A DNA stretch of 64,000 bases, taken from assembly GCF_035982055.1 (NCBI RefSeq), contig NZ_CP108427.1, positions 62,001-126,000 of the forward strand, in the 5' to 3' direction. Shown in pieces: positions 17,180 through 25,459 of the stretch (its first letter is position 1; every line of letters begins with the position of its first letter). A program made the translations under genes and the position numbers. Under the pieces are notes generated by a model. It had not been told where the DNA came from. It worked only from the letters and a program-made list of their open reading frames with translations, and made no database searches. The stretch is from Streptomyces sp. NBC_01288. GTDB lineage: Bacteria; Actinomycetota; Actinomycetes; Streptomycetales; Streptomycetaceae.

Positions 17180-17620
17180 ATGAAGCCGGTCCTCACCGCC
17201 GTTATTGACATCGACGCCACCCCGCAAGCGGTGTGGGACGTCCTCACCGACTTCGCCGCCTACGGCGAGTGGAGCACCTTCTCCGCAGCCGAGGGAACCG
17301 CTCAAGTGGGAAGCCGGCTCACGATGCGCATGCCGGGCATGACCTTCAGGCCCACGGTCACCGTCGCGACACCCGGCCAGGAACTGCGGTGGGTCGGCAC
17401 GCTCGGCATCAAGCAGCTGTTCCACGGCCGGCACTCCTTCGTCCTTTCCCCCAACCACGACGGCACCACCCGCCTGACCAACCACGAGGAATTCTCCGGC
17501 GCCCTGGTCACCCTGATCCGGCCCTTCCTCAGAACACCCAAAAAAGACGGGTACGCCGCGTTCAACACCGGCCTCAAGAAGCGGGTGGAAGTCCGCACCG
17601 GGCTCGGGCCGGGTGCGTAG
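17180..17620 (+). CDS. SRPBCC-family protein
   Basis: A 146-residue START/Bet v1-like protein: TAVIDIDATPQAVWDVLTDF, YGEWSTF, GSRLTMRM, FRPTVTVATPGQELRWVG and NHEEFSGALVTLIRPFL are the usual landmarks. Such proteins bind hydrophobic ligands or act as cyclases or dehydratases. ATG 17180 is used; GTG 17168 in the same frame is an alternative. It follows the TetR gene on the same strand and may belong to its old regulon. Confidence 0.82.
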   Translation: MKPVLTAVIDIDATPQAVWDVLTDFAAYGEWSTFSAAEGTAQVGSRLTMRMPGMTFRPTVTVATPGQELRWVGTLGIKQLFHGRHSFVLSPNHDGTTRLTNHEEFSGALVTLIRPFLRTPKKDGYAAFNTGLKKRVEVRTGLGPGA

Positions 17621-17817
17621 GGTGCCGATGGTCGCGTGGATCGGGATGGCCGCCGCGATGCCCTGCCCCAGCTCTCATTCTGATGACCTCTGCGGTGAAA
17701 CCGGACCGCCACGGTGACTCACTTGATTCGGTAGGTGGGAGCGGGGATCAGGCAAACATTCCGTGAGGACGATCACCGGGATTCAAGGGCAGTGACGTAG
17801 CGCCGTCTGGGACCGTG

Positions 17818-18822
17818 ATGCGGTGTGACGAGCTCGTCAGCGTGCTGTTCCCGTACCTCGACACCGTGCTGGTGGACGCCGTCGTCCCGGCGGACGATGC
17901 GGTCGACGTTGTGGCCAGAACCCGGAACGTCGTCGTGAGTTGTCCCGACTGCGCGACGCCGTCCGAGCGGATACACAGCACCTACGAACGGCACCTTGCC
18001 GGTGGCCCGGTGGGTGAGCAGGCGGTACGGATCGATCTGTCCGTCCGGCGGTTGTACTGCGAGAACGCTGGTTGTCCGCGCCGTACGTTCGCCGAGCAGG
18101 TCGATGGACTCACCGTGCGGTACGGCAGGCGGACTCCGGCCTTGCGCAGGGTGCTGGAGGCGGTGGCCGTGGCTCTCGCCGGCCGTTCCGGGGCTCGTTT
18201 CGCGAAGGCCCTGCACAGTGTCGTGAGCCGGATGACGTTGCTCCGGCTGGTGATGGCCGTGCCCGATCCCGTCTGGGCTGTGCCGAAGGTGCTGGGGGTG
18301 GACGACTTCGCTACACGCCGCGGGCAGCACTACGGCACCGTCATCATCGACTGCGAGACCGGTCAGCCCCTGGACCTGCTGCCCGGCCGGGACGCCAGGA
18401 CACTGGCCGCCTGGCTGCTGGCCCATCCCGGTTCAGAGGTCATCTGCCGGGACCGGGCCGGGTCCTACGCCGACGGCGCCCGCTTGTCGCTGACGAAGCC
18501 ATTCGGCCGTATCGACGACGAGGACTACCCCGCCTACACGATGGGCAGAGCCGCCGAACTGCTCGGCACCACGCAGGGCTTCCTCCGCGCCATCGGCGAA
18601 GCCCGCCTCATCACCCCGCTCCGCTCCAAGGGCGGACACCGCCGCTACTCCCGCTACCAGCTGCGCATCGCCGCCCGCGCCCGGGAACTCGTCGACCACG
18701 GCACGTCCGTCGAGGCCGCCTGCCGCATCATCATCCTCGAAGACCAGCTCGAAGAAGCCCAGCGCATCAACGCCGAATACCGCCGCACCGCGGAAGCGGC
18801 GGACCCGACGAGCACGGCCTGA
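17818..18822 (+). CDS. in-frame fusion of truncated ISL3 transposase and MerR-type regulator
   Basis: Residues 1 to about 223 are the N-terminus of an ISL3 transposase: the zinc-finger-like CPDC and [12 protein letters not shown] cysteines, then [16 protein letters not shown] and [16 protein letters not shown] with the first two catalytic Asp regions. From about nt 18484 the frame changes without a stop into [26 protein letters not shown], a MerR-type winged helix, followed by a coiled coil ([16 protein letters not shown]). The catalytic Glu domain of the transposase is gone. MerR proteins of this type usually start just before the [11 protein letters not shown] segment. The IS fragment may therefore supply a promoter or a new DNA-binding N-terminus. 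GTG 17815 is an alternative start. Confidence 0.8.
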   Translation: MRCDELVSVLFPYLDTVLVDAVVPADDAVDVVARTRNVVVSCPDCATPSERIHSTYERHLAGGPVGEQAVRIDLSVRRLYCENAGCPRRTFAEQVDGLTVRYGRRTPALRRVLEAVAVALAGRSGARFAKALHSVVSRMTLLRLVMAVPDPVWAVPKVLGVDDFATRRGQHYGTVIIDCETGQPLDLLPGRDARTLAAWLLAHPGSEVICRDRAGSYADGARLSLTKPFGRIDDEDYPAYTMGRAAELLGTTQGFLRAIGEARLITPLRSKGGHRRYSRYQLRIAARARELVDHGTSVEAACRIIILEDQLEEAQRINAEYRRTAEAADPTSTA

Positions 18823-18911
18823 GACAGCTGAGCCCGTCGGCAACGGCGGGCACCGCACTCCCGACGCCGGTGCCCGGAGTGATCGCCTTCTCCAGGCGAC
18901 GTCCTGTTAGA

Positions 18912-19295
18912 TCAGCACTCCGGAATGGCCCCGGCGTGGAACGCCGCGTTGCCGTCCACGTACGCCCCGTACGTCCATCCGGTGACGAACAGTTCCTGAC
19001 CGGTGCTGGCGGAGTAACGCTCTGACAGCGTGTGGTACCAGACGTTTCCGCCGCCGATGTTGTCTCCTCGGTCCCAGCAGTTGGCGATGATCGCGTCCCC
19101 GAGTCCCATGTCCGGGACTCCGACCTTGCCGCTGGCAGTGTGGGGGGTGTTGTAGACGCCCACCCCGGTGTTCGAAGTGACGTGGATCAACGCGACCGCG
19201 GCGGATGCGCTGCCGGTGGCCACCACCAGTCCACCGACGCTCAGGGCCGCGACTGTTGCCACCATGGCGCCACGTCTCCGTAACGTACTTCTCAT
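18912..19295 (-). CDS. small secreted protein
   Basis: A 127-residue protein from ATG 19295, preceded by AGGAGG; an upstream in-frame ATG at 19313 is less likely because it overlaps the ribosome binding site. It has a twin-charged start (MRSTLRRRG), a hydrophobic core (VATVAALSVGGLVVA) and a SASA signal-peptidase site, so it is exported. The mature part resembles small SH3-like secreted proteins of actinomycetes (TSNTGVGVYNTP, WYHTLSERY, GWTYGAYVDG). Two cysteines (ANCWDR and the C-terminal EC) could form a disulphide. Function unknown. Confidence 0.8.
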   Translation of the reverse strand: MRSTLRRRGAMVATVAALSVGGLVVATGSASAAVALIHVTSNTGVGVYNTPHTASGKVGVPDMGLGDAIIANCWDRGDNIGGGNVWYHTLSERYSASTGQELFVTGWTYGAYVDGNAAFHAGAIPEC

Positions 19296-19862
19296 TTCAT
19301 GCCTCCTGGTCACTGCCGTCAGTGCATTGCTCTGCAGAGCCTGCGGGGAAGAGCCCGCCGTGTCATGCCAGGGTCCGCTCAGCGGAACGCCAACGTGGTA
19401 GCCCTCTCACGTCTCCGCACCATTTCCTAACCCCTGTGACACTCCGGTCAGGGGCCGTTGGTGGTGGAATGGTGGAAGGCCGTCGACGTGGGAAGGCGGG
19501 CACGAGCCGCGGCCGGAGAGTGCGAGACGGCGCCGGGCTCCCCTCCATCACCGCCTCGCACTTGACCGTCCTCACCACCCACCCCGGGGTGCGCGGGAGT
19601 ACATCCCGGACTCGAAAAAGGCTGGGGAGGACAAAGGGCTGGAGCCGTGTAGTCGGCGATGCGGCTCCAGCCGCTCACAGTGGTCAGATAGTCACTGCGA
19701 CCCGGGGGCCAGGGGCCGAAAGATACGGGCCGACAAGAAGGACGAAGGCCCCGCGCGGGCAGCGTATACGGGTCGGGTCTTGGTGGCAGCACGTGAACCA
19801 GCCGATACCAGCTGGGGCGGCCGGGCGGCGATCGTGAGGTGACTCGTCCGCATCGCGCGGAA
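19296..19862. other. intergenic stretch with one strong hairpin
   Basis: No convincing gene is seen in these 567 bp. GGCTGGAGCCG (19637-19647) and CGGCTCCAGCC (19662-19672) form a perfect 11-bp stem with a 14-nt loop, which could terminate the STAS gene transcript arriving from the right or be part of a small RNA. Confidence 0.5.
19637..19672 (-). terminator. hairpin downstream of the STAS gene
   Basis: A perfect 11-bp stem with a 14-nt loop, 190 bp beyond the stop of the minus-strand STAS gene. The distance is long for a simple terminator, so the assignment is tentative. Confidence 0.4.
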
Positions 19863-20306
19863 TCATCCGCCCCGTGAAGGCTGTCGGCGGGTTGCCCCTC
19901 CGTGATTCCAGGCGTCTTCCAGCGTGGCGAGAGGCTCGAAGAGCGTGTGGAGCCCTGCGGCCTTGAGGATCCCCAGGTGCCAGGAACGGACGCAGACCAG
20001 GGCGAGGTGCCCATCGCGTTCGAGGAGCCTGCGCCGGATCCGGCAGAGCACACCGAGGGTGGAACAGTCGAGGAATTCCACCGGTCGCAGGTCCACGATC
20101 AGACGGACACCGTGCCGGGCGGTCACGGCGTCGGTATAGGCCCGGATCTCAGGGATGTTGCTCAGGTCGATGACCCCGCAGAACTCGACCACGACGACAC
20201 CCCGGTCGAGGCGGCTTCGCGCGTGCCGGCCCGGTGGCGGAAAGTGTTCCGGCAGCGAGTCGGTGCCGTACGGGGCGAAATCCGGGTGCCCGTTGTCGAT
20301 GCCCAT
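19863..20306 (-). CDS. STAS-domain anti-sigma factor antagonist
   Basis: A 147-residue single STAS domain: GVVVVEFCGVIDLSNIPEIRAY, RLIVDLRPVEFLDCSTLGVL and HLALVCVRSWHLGILKAAGL. Ser in DCSTLGVL is at the position phosphorylated in SpoIIAA/RsbV proteins, so it probably switches an anti-sigma kinase partner through phosphorylation. No kinase or sigma gene is adjacent, but actinomycetes often keep these apart. A PAS-SpoIIE phosphatase occurs at 46939 in the same window. Confidence 0.88.
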   Translation of the reverse strand: MGIDNGHPDFAPYGTDSLPEHFPPPGRHARSRLDRGVVVVEFCGVIDLSNIPEIRAYTDAVTARHGVRLIVDLRPVEFLDCSTLGVLCRIRRRLLERDGHLALVCVRSWHLGILKAAGLHTLFEPLATLEDAWNHGGATRRQPSRGG

Positions 20307-21091
20307 GGCGGTTCCTCATCGCGATCCCCAGAATTCGGGAGTAGGTCATGGGACCGTCACCGGGGGCTCGGGCAACGCTCAACCACCGTAGAAGCAGCGG
20401 GAGATGCAAAAACGATCAGAGCCCGAAAGGTCATCCGTTCGGGTGAACGGGACTTGCGCCGGGGCGATGGACCAGTCCGGTTCGGGCCGCGTTCTGTTCC
20501 GGGCGGAACGGGTCGATTGTTGGGGCGAGCCTGTCCGCCACCAGCCGGTCGACCCTCGGGGCGGCCAGCACGCCGAGCTGCTGCCGAGTCTGCCCCCGCT
20601 GGGTACGACTGCGTGAGTACGTCGACCGTCTGGGAGGCCAACGCCGCCACTCACAACCGCCCAGGTGGTGCAGCCGATGTTCAGGCGCCCCAGGCGCGAC
20701 AGGGCGCTGCACGTCCGCGAAGCCGACAGCCTCTGAGCCGAGTGTCGCCGTACCGGTCGATGTGGTCGAACACGACCTGGTGGTCGCTGGCGGCACGAGT
20801 ACGCCAGTCCAGGACTTGCTCGCCTGTCAGTTCATCGAGGACCAGGCCCTGGTCGAATACGTCGGCCCCGCTCTCCGGCGCAGGGCCCACCGCACTCCAA
20901 CAGACCGACGAACAGGCTGATCGTAGGCGCGCATCAGGAATGTCCCCTTCAGGTGTGACGACCTGGGCATTCCCGGCTGTCTCATCTAGGGGCCGCGGCA
21001 TTCTGTCTCACGACCTTGTCCCCTGTGTCCAGGTCGCTAGCGCTCAGGGACTTTCGACGTGATACGTGGCCAACAGATCTCCTGCGTCGGG
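20307..21091. other. stretch without a supported gene
   Basis: About 785 bp. Minus-strand frames here (for example 20681-21001, with DQGLVLDELTGEQVLDW) have some protein-like texture but no family I can name, and neighbouring frames look like a decayed coding region. I do not call a gene. Confidence 0.4.
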
Positions 21092-21982
21092 TCATCGTTC
21101 GAGGTAGGGGGCGATGGTGGCGGCGGCGGTCGCGGATCGCAGGTAATTCTCGGCGTGGTAGAAGCCGAACAGGGCGTTGATGACGGTGGTGTGGTCCAGG
21201 GTGATCCCGTCGAAGAATCGACCTAGTCGGGGCGGGATGGCTACGGGGTCACCGGAGTCGGCGATGTTGACCCAGCGCGTTCTGCCGGGCGTGCGTGTTC
21301 CCCGCCGTTCCTGGCCGGCGCCCTGCGGTGCGGGGATGAGGCGTTCGAAGACGGCGCGGGGCAGTGCCAGGGGAGAGCCCAGGATGAGGAACAGTTCGGG
21401 TTGCAGTTCCGGGTGGGCGTGCAGGGCTTCGTAGGCGACGACGGAGCCCAGTGAGTGCGCGATGACGATGCGCGGTCCGTGCTGGGCGATCCGCAGGGCC
21501 ACTTCGTCGCGCGCCGCTATGCGTTGCGGGGCGTCCTCGGCTCGCAGGTAGGCGGCCACCTCGCGGAACAGCAGCCGGATGAAGACGCGCAGGGGGCCTT
21601 CGGCGAGGTCGAACCTGCGGGCCACCCAGGACGCCAGTCCCCGCAGGGCCACCGTGGCGTGGCCCTGCGACACCTCCTCGGGAACCCCCAACTCCCGCGC
21701 CCATGCCGTGAGCATCTCCTGTGCCAGTGGGTCGTCCAGGAGGTCGGGGTTCCCTGTCCCCTGGGCTACCGGACCGGTGACGAGCTTGTCCGCGTAGTAC
21801 GCGAAGTCCAGATCGAGCCGGTCCGGGGCGACACCGAGACCGCTGGTCAGCTGCCGTGTCCAGGCGCCGGCCTTGAGTGTGCGCAACTCTTCGACGCGGG
21901 TGCCGGACACCTTGGAGCCGAAGCTGTTGCCCACGCCGTGTACGGCGACGATTCGAAGGGGGGCCTGGGCGGGGGTGGTCAT
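21092..21982 (-). CDS. alpha/beta-hydrolase, lipase-like
   Basis: A 296-residue serine hydrolase: RIVAVHGVGNSFGSK at the N-terminus (oxyanion region), the nucleophile elbow VIAHSLGSVVAYEAL near 172-186, the acid in DSGDPVAIPP and the His region TLDHTTVINALFGFYHAENYL. It is cytoplasmic, with no signal peptide. Its ATG overlaps the stop of the upstream WD40 gene (ATGA), so the two are translationally coupled. It is probably the effector hydrolase of a two-gene module whose WD40 partner is now truncated. Confidence 0.82.
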   Translation of the reverse strand: MTTPAQAPLRIVAVHGVGNSFGSKVSGTRVEELRTLKAGAWTRQLTSGLGVAPDRLDLDFAYYADKLVTGPVAQGTGNPDLLDDPLAQEMLTAWARELGVPEEVSQGHATVALRGLASWVARRFDLAEGPLRVFIRLLFREVAAYLRAEDAPQRIAARDEVALRIAQHGPRIVIAHSLGSVVAYEALHAHPELQPELFLILGSPLALPRAVFERLIPAPQGAGQERRGTRTPGRTRWVNIADSGDPVAIPPRLGRFFDGITLDHTTVINALFGFYHAENYLRSATAAATIAPYLER

Positions 21983-22320
21983 CGCAGCCGCCGGAGGAGG
22001 GGGGCGAGGCTGAGGACGACCACGTCGTGGCCGACACCGACAACGACGGTGCCGTCGAGGGTGACGGTTGCGGCTGTCGGTACGTCAGGAAGGTGATAAG
22101 TGGTGAGACAGGACCCAGTGGTGAGGTCCCACAGCCGCACCGACCCGTCGTCGCTGACGGTGACGGCGTGGGGGCGACCGTCCAGCCCGGCCGCCGCCAC
22201 CGAAGTGACCTTGCCGGTGTGGCCGGTGAGCTGGCGGGTCTGGTCTCCGGTCGTCAGGTCCCACACCCGCGCCAACGTGTCGTAGCTGGCGGTGACAGCG
22301 TGGGGGCGGCCGTCCAACTC
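21979..22320 (-). pseudogene. C-terminal remnant of a WD40-repeat protein
   Basis: Two WD40-like repeats are visible, each with the pattern DGRPHAVTASYDTLARVWDL / GHTGKVTSVA, followed by a final strand VVVGVGHDVVVLSLAPLL. WD40 proteins of this kind in actinomycetes have many more repeats and often an N-terminal kinase or NTPase domain. Everything upstream of 22320 has been replaced by the end of a transposase gene. The stop overlaps the ATG of the hydrolase. Confidence 0.75.
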
Positions 22321-22322
22321 CC

Positions 22323-22418
22323 TGGAAGATTCTCCGCGACTGCCGCCTCAAGGGCGATGGCGTCCACCACGCCGTGCTCGGCATCGCCCGACTGCACAAC
22401 CTCGCTCTCGCGGGATAA
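22323..22418 (+). pseudogene. C-terminal tail of an IS5-type transposase
   Basis: The plus strand encodes WKILRDCRLKGDGV then HHAVLGIARLHNLALAG and a TAA, the recognisable tail of a common actinomycete IS5-type transposase. It is a 96-bp scar joined directly to the broken WD40 gene, marking the deletion event. Confidence 0.65.
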
Positions 22419-22487
22419 CTCCCGCGGCATACGAGACCAGCGAGGTCCCAGGAAGACGGCTCCCCACCTCGCCGACTCGGAGGATTC

Positions 22488-22922
22488 TCAGTCGAGACAG
22501 AACTCGTTGCCCTCAATGTCCTGCATCACAATGCAGGACTCGTTCTCGCCGTCGGCACGCATCGTTCGCACATGTCCCGCGCCAAGCGCGACCAGCCGTG
22601 CGCATTCCGCTTCAAGCGTGGCCAGGCGCTCCTCACCCACGAGCCCGATACCGGCCCGCACGTCAAGGTGCAGCCGGTTCTTGACGACCTTCCCTTCGGG
22701 AACACGCTGGAAGAGCAGGCGCGGGCCCACACCCGAGGGATCACTACACGCGAAGTAGATCACCTGATCCTCAGGCGGCAGTGACCGATGGTAGTGCTCC
22801 CAAGTGGCGAACCCAGACGGGATCGGAGGTACGACGTACCCCAGCACCTCGCACCAGAAGCCGGCGAGACGCGCAGGTTCCGCGCAGTCGAAGGTCACTT
22901 GGAACTGCTTGATCATGGACAT
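22488..22922 (-). CDS. VOC-family (glyoxalase-like) protein
   Basis: A 144-residue protein from ATG 22922, chosen because MSMIKQFQVTFDCAEPARLAGFW is the usual family start; longer frames upstream lack conservation. Landmarks are FWCEVLGYVVP, LLFQRVPEGKVVKNRLHLDV and the C-terminal IEGNEFCLD, whose Glu is typically a metal ligand or pseudo-ligand. It resembles the Glyoxalase_6 subgroup of unknown substrate. It stands alone on the minus strand. Confidence 0.85.
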   Translation of the reverse strand: MSMIKQFQVTFDCAEPARLAGFWCEVLGYVVPPIPSGFATWEHYHRSLPPEDQVIYFACSDPSGVGPRLLFQRVPEGKVVKNRLHLDVRAGIGLVGEERLATLEAECARLVALGAGHVRTMRADGENESCIVMQDIEGNEFCLD

Positions 22923-23055
22923 CGGCGCACGATAACAGGGGCCATGCCATCCGCTGCCGTGTCGTACGGTCGAAGGGGCGAACCGAGGTCGGTGCCTCCC
23001 AAAGGGCGGGACCCAGAATCCAATCCTGGCCAACCACTCTCGTGCCAAAGATCAG

Positions 23056-23800
23056 TTACGGGACAACCTTTGGCTTCTCGGCGCTCAACGGCGGAACCGT
23101 CTGCAGCACATGGAGGGCGGCCCGCGAGAGGAGGCTGTCCAGTTGAGTACCAGCCGACGGCCGCGACGGGGCCTCGGTCACTGCGGCGAGCCATGCGCCT
23201 TCCCATTTGGTCGGGGAGCCGTCCAGCGTGTGGTGAAGCTCGCTGACAACTCGCGCCCACGCGCTTCGTACCTGATCCGGCCCACTGGTGAGGACAGCGT
23301 CGAGCGCCGCGCGCAGAGCGGTTTCGTCGTAGGTGTTCGCTCGGCGTTCGGCCTCTTGGAGTTCGCGATGCTCTCGCTCCCACGGTGCCTCCTCCGGCGG
23401 GCTGTCCCAGAATGCCGTAGCAGCGCGCAGAGTCGGATGAGTATCTCGCGCGGCAAGGGCCCGTTCCAGGACGGTGGGGTCCTCGGGCGGTGGGAATGCG
23501 ACCGCCAGGCGGGAGACTTGCTCGTGGACAGCAGACAGCAGGCCCCAGCGCTCCATCCAATGCAGGGCGTCGGCCTGGGGAAGCAAGCCGGGGCTGACCC
23601 GGCCAATGTGCAGCGCGAGGAATTGCTCTGCGCCGGCGCGGGTGAGCAGCAACAACGCGAGGTCACGCCTGGTTTGGGATTCCCGGCCCAATGCCTCTGC
23701 CAGATCCTGCAGCGGCGTCTGCAGCTCTTGGGTGTAGAGAAGTTCATGGTGAGCGGCAAGTCCCACCAGGGCGTCAGCCACGTTGGACAGTAGGGCGTCG
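23056..23800 (-). pseudogene. hypothetical protein with N-terminus replaced by transposase scraps
   Basis: The minus-strand frame encodes about 245 helical residues (LTDALLSNVADALVGLAAHH, LALLLLTRAGAEQFLALHIG, WAYDETAL-type Ala/Leu-rich segments) ending VPPLSAEKPKVVP. I do not recognise the family. The open frame continues upstream only through pieces of ISAs1 and IS21 transposase read out of frame, so the natural N-terminus is gone. Confidence 0.5.
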
Positions 23801-23834
23801 GTGAGCGGTGCCTGGCGAGGGTGATGGCGCGGGC

Positions 23835-24081
23835 AGGGTGCCGCTGCGGACCTTGGAGTCGTCCTCGCGGAACGTGCAGCCCTGGACGTGGTGCAGGAGG
23901 TTCTCGATGCCCCAGTGGCCTCTGATCCAGGTGGCGAGTTCGGTGGACAGCACGTTGCTGTCATGCCGAGTTCCTCGGCAGCCCTGGGGCGAGCTTCATG
24001 AAGGTAACGCTCCACGGGCTCGTAGTTGCCGGTAAGCCTGTGTTCCTGGACCAGCCGCTCTTGGATCACCGACGCCTTCAT
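23835..24081 (-). pseudogene. ISAs1 and IS21 transposase fragments side by side
   Basis: Bases 23835-23958 (minus strand) encode STELATWIRGHWGIENLLHH then GCTFREDDSKVRSGTLP, the conserved end of ISAs1-type transposases. Bases 23964-24081 encode MKASVIQERLVQEHRLTGNY and VERYLHEARPRAAEELG, typical of the DNA-binding region of IS21 IstA. Both are short, in different frames and fused end to end, so this is a deletion scar. Confidence 0.65.
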
Positions 24082-24135
24082 CGCGCGCTCCAGAGTCTCG
24101 ATCGGACCCGGAACGGCCACTGCGGAAATTGGTGC

Positions 24136-24196
24136 TGCGTAACCGGTTGCGCACATTCCCCGAATGCGCCTACCTTGCTGCGCAACCGGTTACGCA
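24136..24196. promoter_or_regulatory. paired LacI-type operators
   Basis: TGCGTAACCGGTTGCGCA at 24136-24153 and TGCGCAACCGGTTACGCA at 24179-24196 are exact reverse complements of each other, each centred on AACCGGTT with the central CG step typical of LacI-family operators. Centre-to-centre spacing is 43 bp, about four helical turns, which suits two dimers on the same face. They lie 24-67 bp upstream of the lacI-type GTG start, so autoregulation and control of the downstream operon are likely. Confidence 0.85.
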
Positions 24197-24219
24197 ACCT
24201 CTGGAGGAGTGCATCCCAC

Positions 24220-25206
24220 GTGGTGAACATCCGTGACATCGCGGCTGAGGCCGGTGTGTCCGTGGCGACGGCGTCGCGTGCGCTCACCGGCAGGGGCCGG
24301 GTCTCAGCGGCGACGGTGGAGCGGGTGCGTACCATCGCGGATCGGCTGCAGTTCCAGCCGAACGAAATAGCTCGCAGCCTCTCCTCGGGCCGTTCCCACT
24401 CCCTCGGGCTGATCGTTCCGGACATCACGAACCCGTTCTTCCCGGAGCTCATGGCCGGTGCGGAGAGCGCGGCGAAGGAACGCGGGCAGACCATCCTGCT
24501 TGCCGCATCGCCAGAGGCGGAGTCGGCGCGGGAGGATCTCCGGTTGCTGCGTGCGCGCGGGGTCGACGGCTTCATCGTCGTGGGCAATCCGTTCGACTCC
24601 GCCGCGCTGCTGCGGGAGGCGGCCGGGACGCAACCGCTGGTTGTCGTCGACCGGGCGGAGTCGATCACCGACATCTCGACGGTCGTCACGGACCATGTCG
24701 AAGGCGCCGCAATCGCGGTGCGCCACCTGCTGGCGCTCGGGCACACCCAGATCGCCCACATCAGCGGCCCGTCCGAGCTCGATGTCACCGCGCTGCGTGT
24801 CTGCGGATACGAGAGCGAGATGCGCAAGGCCGGCCTCGAACCGACCATCGTCGAGGGCGGTTTCACCGCGGACTGCGGAGCCAACGCCGTGGGCCGGCTG
24901 CTTGACGGGCCCGAGCCGCCGACGGCCGTCACGACGGCGAACGACATCGCCGCCATCGGTGCCATGAACGCCGTGTTCGCCCGGGGCATGCGGGTGCCGG
25001 AGGACCTCAGCGTCGTCGGCTACGACAACATCGCGCTGGGGGCGCTCGTCCGTCCCGCCCTGACGACCGTCGCCCAGGAGATCGGGGAGCTGGGTTCGCG
25101 CGCCGTGGCGGAGCTCGACCGGCAGATGTCCGGCGATCACACGGTACGGACGGTCCTGCTCGGCACCCGTCTCGTCCAGCGCGGCACGACGAAGGCGGCG
25201 TCATGA
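24220..25206 (+). CDS. LacI-family transcriptional regulator
   Basis: A 328-residue LacI-type repressor. The N-terminal HTH is NIRDIAAEAGVSVATASRAL with the hinge helix NEIARSLSSGRS, followed by a periplasmic-binding-protein-like sensor (LGLIVPDITNPFFPELMAGA, ARGVDGFIVVGN, ALGHTQIAHISGP, TTANDIAAIGAMNAVFARGMRVPEDLSVVGYDN). GTG 24220 is used because GGAGG lies at 24203-24207 and the HTH begins at once. The stop overlaps a remnant ribokinase gene by ATGA. The effector is unknown but should be a sugar or nucleoside-like ligand of the downstream pathway. Confidence 0.93.
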   Translation: MVNIRDIAAEAGVSVATASRALTGRGRVSAATVERVRTIADRLQFQPNEIARSLSSGRSHSLGLIVPDITNPFFPELMAGAESAAKERGQTILLAASPEAESAREDLRLLRARGVDGFIVVGNPFDSAALLREAAGTQPLVVVDRAESITDISTVVTDHVEGAAIAVRHLLALGHTQIAHISGPSELDVTALRVCGYESEMRKAGLEPTIVEGGFTADCGANAVGRLLDGPEPPTAVTTANDIAAIGAMNAVFARGMRVPEDLSVVGYDNIALGALVRPALTTVAQEIGELGSRAVAELDRQMSGDHTVRTVLLGTRLVQRGTTKAAS

Positions 25207-25459
25207 ACTCCGTGCGGGCCGTGGGGAGTGTCAACAGAGACCTCCGGCCCGCGGTCGTCCCGCACGTGCGGTACTGGCCTCGGCGTCCTCGCCGCCTGTC
25301 TCGCCGAGGACCGCGACCCGCGCACGGATTCGGAGATCACCGCGGCCCGACAGGCGTCGATCTCACCGCGACCGGGATCGACGCCCCCATGCCGGCTGAC
25401 CAGCTCGATCACGCCTGGCGTTCACAGGAGAGCGATATGCAGACGAAGGAGTCCGCGGT
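25203..25459 (+). pseudogene. internally deleted PfkB/ribokinase-like gene
   Basis: The start (MNSVRAVGSVNRDL) matches the opening strand of ribokinase-family sugar kinases. After about 20 codons the text jumps to GVLAACLAEDRDPRT and, one frame over, AARQA then LTATGIDAPMPADQLDHAW, which resembles the end of such kinases. Roughly 250 codons including the ATP site and catalytic Asp are missing. It overlaps the lacI-type gene by 4 bp, so it was the first structural gene of the operon. Confidence 0.55.

Noticed and set aside
20681..21001. Minus-strand frame as a gene
   Set aside because: There is some protein-like texture but no nameable family, no clear ribosome binding site and no intact neighbour frame.
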